This document shows positions 1 to 8,297 of a stretch of DNA of 64,000 nucleotides, piece by piece; the first letter of the stretch is position 1; each line of letters begins with the position of its first letter. Source of the DNA: Bacteroidaceae bacterium (lineage in GTDB: Bacteria > Bacteroidota > Bacteroidia > Bacteroidales > Bacteroidaceae); contig JAGCVH010000077.1 in NCBI GenBank assembly GCA_017962495.1, positions 1 through 64,000 of the forward strand, read 5' to 3'. The position numbers were made by a program, and so were the translations under genes. Under the pieces are notes generated by a model. It was not told the origin of the DNA. It made no database searches and was given only the letters and a program-made list of their open reading frames with translations.

Positions 1-472
1 GCTCGAAGCTTTCCAACTCCTCAGCAGTGGGCTGGATGAACATGTTCTTTACGAAATGAGCCTGCCAAGCAACCTCAACGATGAAGCGAACAGCCAGGCG
101 GGTAGCTTCGTTGGCACCGCAGAAAGCATCGACAACATACAGTTCTTTGTTGCAAAGCTCCTTGATGGCGATGTCCTTAACCTTGGCCCAAACCTCCTCG
201 CTCATGGGATGGTTGTCGTTCTTGTAGCCCTCTGTGGTCCACCATACCTTATCGTGGCTCTGTGCATCGTCAACGATGTACTTGTCCTTAGGCGAACGGC
301 CAGTGTAGATACCGGTCATTACGTTCACAGCGTCAAGCTCGGTGTTCTGACCCTTGTCAAAACCGGTCAAGCCTGCCTTGGTTTCTTCCTCGAAGAGGAA
401 CTCATACGACGGATTGTGGGCAATCACGGTTGAACCAGTGATGCCGTACTGGGTTAAATCTAATTTTGCCAT
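1..472 (-). CDS. pckA: Phosphoenolpyruvate carboxykinase (ATP), N-terminal part
   Basis: Only the first 157 codons are present; the gene runs off the left edge. The protein starts [20 protein letters not shown] and carries the family's N-terminal signatures [28 protein letters not shown] and VVDAFCGAN. The ATP-dependent enzyme interconverts oxaloacetate and PEP in the cytoplasm; in succinate-producing Bacteroidales it commonly runs in the carboxylating direction (family knowledge). The ATG at 472 is the only sensible start, with a good promoter about 65 bp upstream. The nucleotide-binding and metal-binding motifs lie outside the window. Confidence 0.95.
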   Translation of the reverse strand, partial: MAKLDLTQYGITGSTVIAHNPSYEFLFEEETKAGLTGFDKGQNTELDAVNVMTGIYTGRSPKDKYIVDDAQSHDKVWWTTEGYKNDNHPMSEEVWAKVKDIAIKELCNKELYVVDAFCGANEATRLAVRFIVEVAWQAHFVKNMFIQPTAEELESFE

Positions 473-537
473 GCTTTTTATAAAGTTAAAAATTACTATT
501 TTTACAATTTTATGAGGATGCCCTTCTTAGAGCGCTA

Positions 538-568
538 CAAAAGTAATAAATAATTGCGACTTATGAAA
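538..568 (-). promoter_or_regulatory. Promoter of pckA
   Basis: On the minus strand, TACTTTTG (538-545) fits the Bacteroidetes -7 TAnnTTTG. TTTC (565-568) lies 19 bp upstream in the -33 position. It leaves a leader of about 60 nt before the pckA ATG. Confidence 0.6.
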
Positions 569-685
569 CACGTAATCAAACTTTTTTACGTCTCAAAACG
601 AGTTATTTTTACATATCGCATGCTTTTGAGAAGCAGAGATTACAAAAAAATCATTATTCGCAATTCACAATTCACAATTATTTGC

Positions 686-693
686 TAACTTTG
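686..693 (+). promoter_or_regulatory. -7 promoter element of upp
   Basis: TAACTTTG matches TAnnTTTG and lies 17 bp before the upp ATG. There is no clear -33 TTTG; the upstream sequence is a low-complexity CAATTCACAATTCACAATT tract, a common leader motif in these genomes. Confidence 0.45.
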
Positions 694-710
694 AGAAAAA
701 TTTCCGTATT

Positions 711-1367
711 ATGAAAATCATAAACCTTAGTGAACAAAACACTGTCATGAATCAATTCATGGCCGAAATTCGTGACAAGAGTTACCAGAAGAATCGTGCC
801 CTCTTCCGCAACAACATCCGACGCATCGGAGAAATGATGGCTTACGAGATTTCAAAGACACTTACCTACAAACCCAAGCAGGTGACCACTCCATTGGGAA
901 CCTGTGAGGTCTCACTCATCAAGGACGACGTGTTGCTGGCCACCGTCTTGCGTGCAGGATTACCCTTCCACGAAGGATTCCTCAACATCTTCGACCACGC
1001 CGAAAATGCCTTCGTATCGGCATTCCGCATGTACACCAACCGCGAACATACAGAAGTGGGAATCCACACCGAATACATGGCTTCGCCATCCGTTAAGGGT
1101 AAGACCGTCATTATCGTCGACCCGATGTTGGCAACAGGCGGAAGCATGGTTGCCGCTTACGAGGCTCTGCTGAAGACCGGCAAGCCCCATCAGGTACACA
1201 TTGCCAGCGTCATTGGTACTCCCGAAGGCGTGGAGATGCTCGAGAAGAACGTCAGTGAAGATGTCGCCCTATGGTGTGCAGCCATCGACCCAGGCATGAA
1301 CGAACACAAGTACATCGTTCCGGGCTTCGGCGACTGTGGCGACCTGTGCTACGGAGAGAAGCTTTAA
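711..1367 (+). CDS. upp: Uracil phosphoribosyltransferase
   Basis: Makes UMP from uracil and PRPP in pyrimidine salvage. The PRPP-binding loop is VIIVDPMLATGGSM (residues 133-146), and the C-terminal uracil-binding segment IVPGFGDCGDLCYGEKL replaces the more usual GLGDAGDR form, as in the Bacteroidetes branch. At 218 aa the length is normal. A strong hairpin follows, so it is probably a single-gene transcript, convergent with the xylanase gene. Confidence 0.95.
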   Translation: MKIINLSEQNTVMNQFMAEIRDKSYQKNRALFRNNIRRIGEMMAYEISKTLTYKPKQVTTPLGTCEVSLIKDDVLLATVLRAGLPFHEGFLNIFDHAENAFVSAFRMYTNREHTEVGIHTEYMASPSVKGKTVIIVDPMLATGGSMVAAYEALLKTGKPHQVHIASVIGTPEGVEMLEKNVSEDVALWCAAIDPGMNEHKYIVPGFGDCGDLCYGEKL

Positions 1368-1386
1368 GACATACTAATTAGAAGAA

Positions 1387-1416
1387 AAGAGGGACGGCAG
1401 TTTTGTCGTCCCTCTT
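1387..1416. terminator. Hairpin terminator between upp and the xylanase gene
   Basis: A perfect 10-bp stem, AAGAGGGACG / CGTCCCTCTT, with a 10-nt loop, sits between the convergent stop codons of upp (1367) and the GH10 gene (1439). It is followed by T-rich sequence on the plus strand and A/G-rich sequence on the other. It probably serves both directions. Confidence 0.8.
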
Positions 1417-1438
1417 AGTTTATTGCATCTGTGCTTGT

Positions 1439-4051
1439 TTACTTTCTCAACACCTTTCTGCCATTGATGATGACAATACCCTTGTAGGTATCGTCGACCT
1501 TCATGCCTTGAAGATTATAGGCTACTTGCTTTCCAGGCTCAATCGTCTTAATCTCCTCCACACCAGTGTTCAAGGTGCATATCAGCTTTATCTTATCGAT
1601 GTTGCAATTAGCACCGGTAATGGTGATGCGCAAGATCTGGTTACCTTCCTCTAAGTCTTGAGTGAAATCACCGGTAACAGTCTTGTAGGTGCCCCAGTCA
1701 TTGCTGGCGGTTTGCGGTACACTCACCTTTGCCACCGTAGTCACCTTACTGCCCTTAACGAGTCCGATGTTAAAGCCAGAATTAGTTGTACCCGAAGACA
1801 CCACAGCCTCGTAACTGTATTTACCGGGTTCAGTCACGATGATACTATATTCCAGCCACTCGTTGGCGGCAGTATAACCAATGCAGGTTCCGTTGTTTCC
1901 CTTCACGAAGTCAACGCCTTCTGCATCAGTACGATAGTTGGCATCGCCCTCACGGGTAGCATCGCTGTCATGGAAAGACAAACCTTCACCACCCCTGTCG
2001 AAATTCTCTGCCTCTATCGTTCCAGGAATAGATATCACGCTTCTGTAAGGTTGACGCTTACCATTCACCCTCAGTGTCTTAGCTGCTGATGTACGGCACT
2101 TCCCTTCCGCGTTGGTGGCAATGGCCGTGATGGAGTATGTACCCTTCTCTGTGGGAACGAATTCGACTGTGTAAGGAGATTCCGTCAGTGTGCCAATCAA
2201 CAGGTTGTTGGCATAAACATTCACGTGGTCAATGGTGCTTGTTGTCGATTTCGACGATATGGTTATCACCGTTGTGTCGCCTACAGAAATGATGTTTGGT
2301 CTTATCGTAGAGACAGTAGCTGTGATGTACTTATCTTCTTCGTAACGCGTGAATGTGATATTCTTTATCCTGAAACCACCTTTGTCTATCAAAAGCGTGA
2401 GTACATGTCTGCCAGCGGTCAATGGAACCAGAAGCTGTCCGTGCATGCTTTTATAAGTATTGACGCTACCCGTCTTGGGAACCGAAATAAATTCGGAAAG
2501 ATAGGTGATATTGTCGAATGTGTATTCTGCAAGATGAAACTTGCCTTCTGCCGAAGTCGAAGCGACCTCTGCATCAAATGCATAGATACCGTCTTCTGCC
2601 ACATCCACGGTGTACTCCATCCACGCGCCATCGGAGGTTGTTGCCACACTGCGAGAGGCATTGTAATAGGACACGCCTGAAGCACCCCTGTCGTACTCAG
2701 TTATATTAATTGTACCAGGCAATTGGGGGATAGTCTCAGAATAAGGCGTGCGCTTGGTGGGTGAACTGACAACAGTGATACGCGACAAGCGCTCATAGGT
2801 CTCTCCATCGGTAGCAGTTACTACAGCCTTCAACGTTTTCTGGCCTGGGGTTGTTGATGTGTATTCTGCCAGATAAGGAGCCTCTGTCATTGTGGCAATC
2901 AGTTCTGTGCCATCATACAATTCCACCTTTTCAATGGTCTTGGTAGCCATCCTTGCACGTACCATGATAGACATAGTGTCGCCCCTGGCCACATTCATGG
3001 AAGCAGGACGGATATAGACGGAGGCCTCTTTCTTCATGCCAGGAAATGGACTCTTGGCATTCCTAGCCGCATCCGTCTGCATATATTCACGTAACCACGT
3101 CATTGCAGGACGGTCGACACCATCTTTAATGATACCGGAATTGCCATTAGTAGTCCAGGTATGACCATAGATATAGCCCCACAAAGTGATGCCAGCACAA
3201 TAGTCCTTCTCCCACATATAGGGAATCTGCTCCTTATAGCGCGTCTCTTGAAGGGCATCGTCACCCGTACCAATGTCGTACTCAGTGCTGTACATAGGCA
3301 TCTTCAAGGCTGTTTGGATTCTCGACTCAGCATTCTTGAACTTGGTAAAATCGCAGTCTGTCAGATCATGGCTCTGACATCCATAGGCATCAATGGGAGC
3401 ACCTGCATCTCGCAAGGTCTGCACCAAGGTAATGTAGTTGTCAGTATCCCACTGGAAGGTGTTGTAGTCGTTGTAGATGAGAATGGCATCAGGCCAACGT
3501 TCGTACGCCATCTCAAAGGCTTTGATGAGCCAGTCGTAACCAGTCTTACCACCGCCACCCAATGATTCCTTTATCATCGGGTTACCATTTTGATGCAAAC
3601 CTACGGCCTCATTCACCACATCAATCATGGGCAACGTCGAATACTTGTTCTTAACCGCATTGAACCAAGTCACGATAGCCGCATATCGGTCGTTGGCTGA
3701 AAGACTTTCAAGCCAACCTGGATACTGAGCGCCCCATACCAATGCGTGGAACTTATAGGTAAAACCGTGCTGTTTGGCATAGTTGAATGCCCTGTCAGCA
3801 CCACTCCAATTGAAACTGCCCCTAGTGCCTTCAACTGAAGCCCACTTCGATTCGTTCTCGCACGTTATCTGGTTCCAAAGTGTGCGAAATGGCTCTTTAC
3901 CATAGTCCACATTGTACTCTGTGGTGATATTTCCCAAGAACTTGTCTTTATTTGAAGACAATTGAGCGTAACTCTTTATAGACATCAAACTTGCCGACAA
4001 CAGCAAAAGGCCTGATGCGAACGTTGAAAATGCTCGAGTAAACTTATGCAT
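1439..4051 (-). CDS. Secreted GH10 endo-beta-1,4-xylanase with Ig-like and CBM6-like modules
   Basis: An 870-aa exported xylan-cleaving enzyme. A signal peptide (about 1-29, cut before QLSS) precedes a GH10 barrel (about 35-340). The acid/base Glu is E148 in DVVNEAVG and the nucleophile is E257 in MYSTEYDIG. Then come an Ig-like domain (about 345-430), a degenerate CBM6-like domain (about 440-575), a second Ig-like domain (about 580-665), a better CBM6 (IEAENFDRGG, about 675-830) and a tail ending GIVIINGRKVLRK that looks like a T9SS sorting signal. The loop FHALVWGAQYPGWL has Gly where most GH10 enzymes have a second His (HxLVWH). It lies downstream of the GH31 gene, suggesting joint action on hemicellulose (inference). 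Confidence 0.92.
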   Translation of the reverse strand: MHKFTRAFSTFASGLLLLSASLMSIKSYAQLSSNKDKFLGNITTEYNVDYGKEPFRTLWNQITCENESKWASVEGTRGSFNWSGADRAFNYAKQHGFTYKFHALVWGAQYPGWLESLSANDRYAAIVTWFNAVKNKYSTLPMIDVVNEAVGLHQNGNPMIKESLGGGGKTGYDWLIKAFEMAYERWPDAILIYNDYNTFQWDTDNYITLVQTLRDAGAPIDAYGCQSHDLTDCDFTKFKNAESRIQTALKMPMYSTEYDIGTGDDALQETRYKEQIPYMWEKDYCAGITLWGYIYGHTWTTNGNSGIIKDGVDRPAMTWLREYMQTDAARNAKSPFPGMKKEASVYIRPASMNVARGDTMSIMVRARMATKTIEKVELYDGTELIATMTEAPYLAEYTSTTPGQKTLKAVVTATDGETYERLSRITVVSSPTKRTPYSETIPQLPGTINITEYDRGASGVSYYNASRSVATTSDGAWMEYTVDVAEDGIYAFDAEVASTSAEGKFHLAEYTFDNITYLSEFISVPKTGSVNTYKSMHGQLLVPLTAGRHVLTLLIDKGGFRIKNITFTRYEEDKYITATVSTIRPNIISVGDTTVITISSKSTTSTIDHVNVYANNLLIGTLTESPYTVEFVPTEKGTYSITAIATNAEGKCRTSAAKTLRVNGKRQPYRSVISIPGTIEAENFDRGGEGLSFHDSDATREGDANYRTDAEGVDFVKGNNGTCIGYTAANEWLEYSIIVTEPGKYSYEAVVSSGTTNSGFNIGLVKGSKVTTVAKVSVPQTASNDWGTYKTVTGDFTQDLEEGNQILRITITGANCNIDKIKLICTLNTGVEEIKTIEPGKQVAYNLQGMKVDDTYKGIVIINGRKVLRK

Positions 4052-4091
4052 AATAGGGTGGTTTTTGTGATTTCATGTAAATAATATGGCG

Positions 4092-4099
4092 CAAAGTTA
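4092..4099 (-). promoter_or_regulatory. -7 promoter element of the xylanase gene
   Basis: The minus-strand sequence TAACTTTG fits TAnnTTTG about 40 bp before the xylanase ATG. No -33 TTTG is visible at the right distance, so expression may depend on an activator. The remaining gap to 4227 is AT-rich with nothing else recognisable. Confidence 0.4.
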
Positions 4100-4227
4100 A
4101 TAATTATCCATGAATTAACCTTATCCCTATGTCTCAAATAATTACGCTAGTGCAACTTTTTATAGTTTATTATAAGTTCAAATAAGAAATATGGAGTTTT
4201 TATTAAGGAGGACGTAAAAAACAGTCC

Positions 4228-7182
4228 TCACTTTATCATCATTACTCTAAAGCGTAAGATGCCATTGTACTCGTTGTCGTAATAAGCAAGGCGGATGTTG
4301 TGCTTCTGCCCTTTAGTGGTGGTAATGGAAGCAATACGGGATGTCTCGGAATGGTCGCCCCAGTCGGCACAGAGTTCCTTTCCGTCCACAATCAGCCGAT
4401 AACCGTCGTCACCAGCTATCGAGAACATAACTTCACCCGTCTCAGGTGCTGTGAACTCACTCTCAGCAACCAGACTCCATCCGTCGGCGTTTACGCCATC
4501 TGCAGGGCTGCCACTCCAGAATGCATCTATCTTTTCCATCTGTGCTGTTGCCACAGCATCGCCACTAATAGACTTGTTGTTAAAGAAGCGAACGCTGAAG
4601 CCTGTCTTTCCACCTGTCTGGAAGGCTGAAACAGGCACATCGGTCAGTGCATCCTGCAGGTTCATAAGCCGTAAAGCGCGCTTGTAGTCTTCACCAAGCC
4701 CCATCTGTTCAATGAGAACCTTGGTGATGATCTTGTTCTTCTGGAAATATGCGTCAAGTGTTTCTTCTTGCTTCTCCGGATGATAGGAAAGGCGCAATGG
4801 CGTGGCTTCCAGATAGCCGAAATCATTGGTATAAACCATACCAGCAACATGTTGCTTGTAGTCTTGAACTAGTGTCTGTATATGACGGAACTCAGCTTTA
4901 GTGCCTGCAGTTAAGGCATATTCATCGGGTATCTCTATTTCAAGGGTCGTAGTTGTTGCGCAGTTTACCATACCCAAGTTTATGAGGGTTTCCAGGTTCA
5001 TGCCGTCGTAGGTGAAAGGAAGTGACTTTCCTTGACACAATACGCTCACAGGGGCTTTCTGGCAAGGCAATGCCACATAGTACTGACGCTGGGAGGGCAT
5101 ATCCTTATATTCTCCCTTGCGTGTACCTATGGAGACAGTCAGCTTATTGCCATTGCGAGAGTAAGAAAGAGGGGTCGTGGCATATTCCGTCACATAGTTC
5201 TTGTCTTCTCCGTTATCCTCGTAAAGCTCAAATTCTCCCTTGTCGGCACCAGGCATCACACGCACTGTGACAGCTTGGTCCGTGCCTGACAGGTTCTTCA
5301 GCTTTCCATAATAAGGGATGATGCTGCCTGCTTTGATATAAACAGGATATTCGTCCATAGTAAAGCGTCGTTCATAGGTCTTGCCTCCTTGCAGCATCGT
5401 ACCCGTCTCGTACTCCAACCATTCGCCTGCGGGTAACCACAGTTTAACGGTAGCATAACCATCCTCAGGATTAACCTCCTCTGTGACGGGGGCAATCAAC
5501 ATATTGTCGCCGAACATATATTCCTCCTTGAACTGGTAAGCTTCAGGCGAGTCGGGACTATCATAGTAAAGCGGACGACAAAGAGATATACCCGTCTCAT
5601 AAGCTTTGCGCGCCATACTATATATATAAGGTACAAGCGAATAACGACCGTTGATAACATTTGCCAGACGTTGTTGTGTGGCCTGGTCGAAAGCCCATGG
5701 CTCCTTGTTCAAACTAGGGTCTTTGGTGCTGTGCGAGCGGATGATGGGCAAGTACTGCCCCATTTGCATGGCACGGGTGTAAAGTTGTGGTTCCACGGGT
5801 GTACCATACTGCTTGCTTTGATGTCCGCCGATGTCGTGGCTCCAATAACCATATAGCACGTTGGAGGCCGTAGCATTGAAATAGGGTAAGAACTTCAGGC
5901 TCTTCCAGGTGATATACGAGTCACCAGAGAACCCCACTTGATAGCGATGGTTTCCCAGCCCGCCCCATCGGTGGTAGAGCATAGGACGCTTCTGTCCGTT
6001 GCGCTCCATGTCGGAAAACCAGATGTAATTGCACCAGAATACATTGTCAAGGCTATTGATAGCACGGTCCTTTTCCCATTGTTGCCAATCGAGCCACCAG
6101 AAGTCAACACCTTCGTCCATGTACTGATGCAGATAAGTATCGAAAAGAGCTTTCACATATTGCTTGTCGGAACCCAGCCACTCATAGGTCTTTCCATCAT
6201 CCTTACCCAACCGCTTCATGAACTCCTGATACTTTTTCTCGTATGGGCGTACGCCATCGGCCGGATGAAGGTTCATGGTGGCTTTAACGCCTTGTTCGTC
6301 AAGGTACTTCAAGAATGCCTTGTAATCGGGAAACAAGCGTTCGTTCCAATCCCATCCTGTCCATCCGCCACCAGCTTCGGGGCTGATGGGATGCCAATCC
6401 ATATCTATCACCAGCACATCCAAGGGTAGATTCAGGCGTTGGAAATTGCCTATCAGATTGCGGAAGTCTTGGTCGCTATAGCTCCAATAACGACTCCACC
6501 AGTAACCGAATGTATAGCGTGGAGGCAGGGGAACCTTGCCAGCAAACTTGGTGTATGAGAGCAAAGCGCTCTTGTAGTCATGTCCGTATGCCATGAAGTA
6601 CCAGTCCTGACTTCCTTCTGCACTTTTACGTTCCGTCACCCAATCCCAATCCTTGTCGCCGTCGAAAAGCAGGCTCTTGCTGTCGTCGATAAGGCTCCAG
6701 CCGTCTGTTGCCAATATTCCATCTTCGATGGGCATTTCTTGCTTGGGGTTGCTATATTGGTATTCCGAACCATCATAACCATCCAGTGTGCGGTAGGTTC
6801 CCTTAAGGTTTCCCTTCTGCTTCAAACCAGGTGTCCACACAAAGGAGGGAGAGATGGCCTTTGTGCTACTGATGGTCAGGTTGTCCTTGCTCAATGGCGC
6901 ATTACCTTTCTTATACACCAACTTTATCTTGGCAGTGCTGATGACGACCTGCTTTGTATTGTTCTTGATGGTGTACACAACTTTGGGGTACTCGCGGATT
7001 ACAGCCATAAAGCTCTTGTTGTCCACGAACTTACCGTCAGGTGCATATTCGAGACGGAGTGTACCCTCATCGATAAGCGTAAAACGCACATTGCCATCTT
7101 GATACACCACATTGGCCTTAACAACATAGCTTGACACGAAGAGCATCATGCCACAAATAATGGTTCGGAGAATGGTATTCAT
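4228..7182 (-). CDS. Secreted GH31 alpha-glycosidase with C-terminal PA14 domain
   Basis: A 984-aa exported enzyme with a signal peptide (about 1-23). The GH31 beta-sandwich covers about 24-215 and the barrel about 220-590. The nucleophile is probably D365 in VDFWWLDWQQW and the acid/base D421 in GFSGDSYITW. A DUF5110-like beta region (about 660-750) and a PA14 carbohydrate-binding domain (about 835-984; AGDDGYRLIVDG) follow. GH31 members cleave terminal alpha-glucose or alpha-xylose; the xylanase next door makes a xyloglucan or xylan side-chain role plausible, but motifs alone do not settle specificity. Confidence 0.88.
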   Translation of the reverse strand: MNTILRTIICGMMLFVSSYVVKANVVYQDGNVRFTLIDEGTLRLEYAPDGKFVDNKSFMAVIREYPKVVYTIKNNTKQVVISTAKIKLVYKKGNAPLSKDNLTISSTKAISPSFVWTPGLKQKGNLKGTYRTLDGYDGSEYQYSNPKQEMPIEDGILATDGWSLIDDSKSLLFDGDKDWDWVTERKSAEGSQDWYFMAYGHDYKSALLSYTKFAGKVPLPPRYTFGYWWSRYWSYSDQDFRNLIGNFQRLNLPLDVLVIDMDWHPISPEAGGGWTGWDWNERLFPDYKAFLKYLDEQGVKATMNLHPADGVRPYEKKYQEFMKRLGKDDGKTYEWLGSDKQYVKALFDTYLHQYMDEGVDFWWLDWQQWEKDRAINSLDNVFWCNYIWFSDMERNGQKRPMLYHRWGGLGNHRYQVGFSGDSYITWKSLKFLPYFNATASNVLYGYWSHDIGGHQSKQYGTPVEPQLYTRAMQMGQYLPIIRSHSTKDPSLNKEPWAFDQATQQRLANVINGRYSLVPYIYSMARKAYETGISLCRPLYYDSPDSPEAYQFKEEYMFGDNMLIAPVTEEVNPEDGYATVKLWLPAGEWLEYETGTMLQGGKTYERRFTMDEYPVYIKAGSIIPYYGKLKNLSGTDQAVTVRVMPGADKGEFELYEDNGEDKNYVTEYATTPLSYSRNGNKLTVSIGTRKGEYKDMPSQRQYYVALPCQKAPVSVLCQGKSLPFTYDGMNLETLINLGMVNCATTTTLEIEIPDEYALTAGTKAEFRHIQTLVQDYKQHVAGMVYTNDFGYLEATPLRLSYHPEKQEETLDAYFQKNKIITKVLIEQMGLGEDYKRALRLMNLQDALTDVPVSAFQTGGKTGFSVRFFNNKSISGDAVATAQMEKIDAFWSGSPADGVNADGWSLVAESEFTAPETGEVMFSIAGDDGYRLIVDGKELCADWGDHSETSRIASITTTKGQKHNIRLAYYDNEYNGILRFRVMMIK

Positions 7183-7218
7183 TGTTATTAGTAATAAGCA
7201 ACCAAATTATTAAGTAAA

Positions 7219-7257
7219 AAGGCTGCGTATAAACTAAACATAGCCATACGCAACCTT
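7219..7257 (-). terminator. Rho-independent terminator after korB
   Basis: The arms AAGG-TGCGTAT and ATACGCA-CCTT form an 11-bp stem with one mismatch. On the minus strand the hairpin is followed by a T run (CCTTTTTAC). It lies between the korB stop and the GH31 start. Confidence 0.75.
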
Positions 7258-7285
7258 TATCATTAGCTTTAAATCTTTCGTCGTT

Positions 7286-8293
7286 TCACTTAACCGTCCA
7301 AGTGTCATTGGTCTCAAGAAGTTCAGCAAAAGAGTGATAGGGCTTCTTCGCACTGACTTCCTCGATTTGAGCTTCAACGGCATCGTTATAAGTAGGAGCC
7401 TCAACATCGCGAATAACGCCAAGAGCAATGGGGAACCCATCTCCGTCGCCCATCAAGGCAAGTTTCAGTTGCAAAGTGTTGTCCTGACAATGGGCGTCGT
7501 GAACGAGGATGTCGTCGATTGTATAACCGTCCTTGCCTATTTCCACTTTTTTCAAGCCGAAGCCATCCTGAACAAGTCCGAACTCGTTGTTCTCACCAAA
7601 GACCAGAGGCTTCCCGTGCTCTACATAGATGGCATTCTTTGCACGCCCTTCCTTCGAATACACGCTCTCATGCGTACCATCATTAAAGATGACGCAGTTC
7701 TGCAGAATCTCGCAAACGGATGCACCTTTGTGGGCGTAAGCAGCCTTCAATACGGCAATAGTGCCTGGAGCATCAGTGGCCACAGCACGAGCGAAGAATC
7801 GTCCACGAGCACCGAAACAAAGTTCGGCAGGACGGAATGGGTCTTCAACCGTACCATAAGGACTTGACTTGGAAACGAAGCCTCTTGGGCTGGTGGGCGA
7901 GTATTGTCCTTTGGTCAGACCATAGATGCGATTGTTCAGGAGAATCATGTTCAGGTCGATGTTCCTACGGTTGGCATGAATGAAGTGGTTGCCTCCGATG
8001 GCCAGACCGTCGCCGTCGCCACTCACTTGCCATACGTCGAGTTTGGAGTTAGCAACTTTGCAACCTGTGGCAATCGCAGCTGCGCGGCCGTGAATGGTAT
8101 TCATTCCGTACGTGGCCATATAGTGTGGCAGACGGCTTGAGCATCCAATGCCACTGATGACAGCAATGTTCTCGGGCGCCGTTCCTATCTCTGCCAATGC
8201 CTTATGAAATGATGCGAGGAAGAAGTGGTCGCCACATCCGGGGCACCACCTGGGTTGGCCTTTCTTATAATCCTGTGCTGTATATGAACTCAT
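7286..8293 (-). CDS. korB: 2-oxoacid:ferredoxin oxidoreductase, beta subunit
   Basis: The TPP-binding subunit of the enzyme that oxidatively decarboxylates 2-oxoglutarate (or a related 2-oxoacid) to the acyl-CoA and reduces ferredoxin. Visible motifs are WCPGCGDHF (C17, C20; with C51 probable iron-sulphur ligands), the TPP/Mg signature beginning GDGDG at 92 and ending NN at 121, and GLTKGQYSPTS (125-135). At 335 aa it is a typical length. It starts 4 bp after the korA stop, so the two are co-translated. The 2-oxoglutarate assignment rests on overall resemblance to KorB. Confidence 0.9.
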   Translation of the reverse strand: MSSYTAQDYKKGQPRWCPGCGDHFFLASFHKALAEIGTAPENIAVISGIGCSSRLPHYMATYGMNTIHGRAAAIATGCKVANSKLDVWQVSGDGDGLAIGGNHFIHANRRNIDLNMILLNNRIYGLTKGQYSPTSPRGFVSKSSPYGTVEDPFRPAELCFGARGRFFARAVATDAPGTIAVLKAAYAHKGASVCEILQNCVIFNDGTHESVYSKEGRAKNAIYVEHGKPLVFGENNEFGLVQDGFGLKKVEIGKDGYTIDDILVHDAHCQDNTLQLKLALMGDGDGFPIALGVIRDVEAPTYNDAVEAQIEEVSAKKPYHSFAELLETNDTWTVK

Positions 8294-8297
8294 AACT

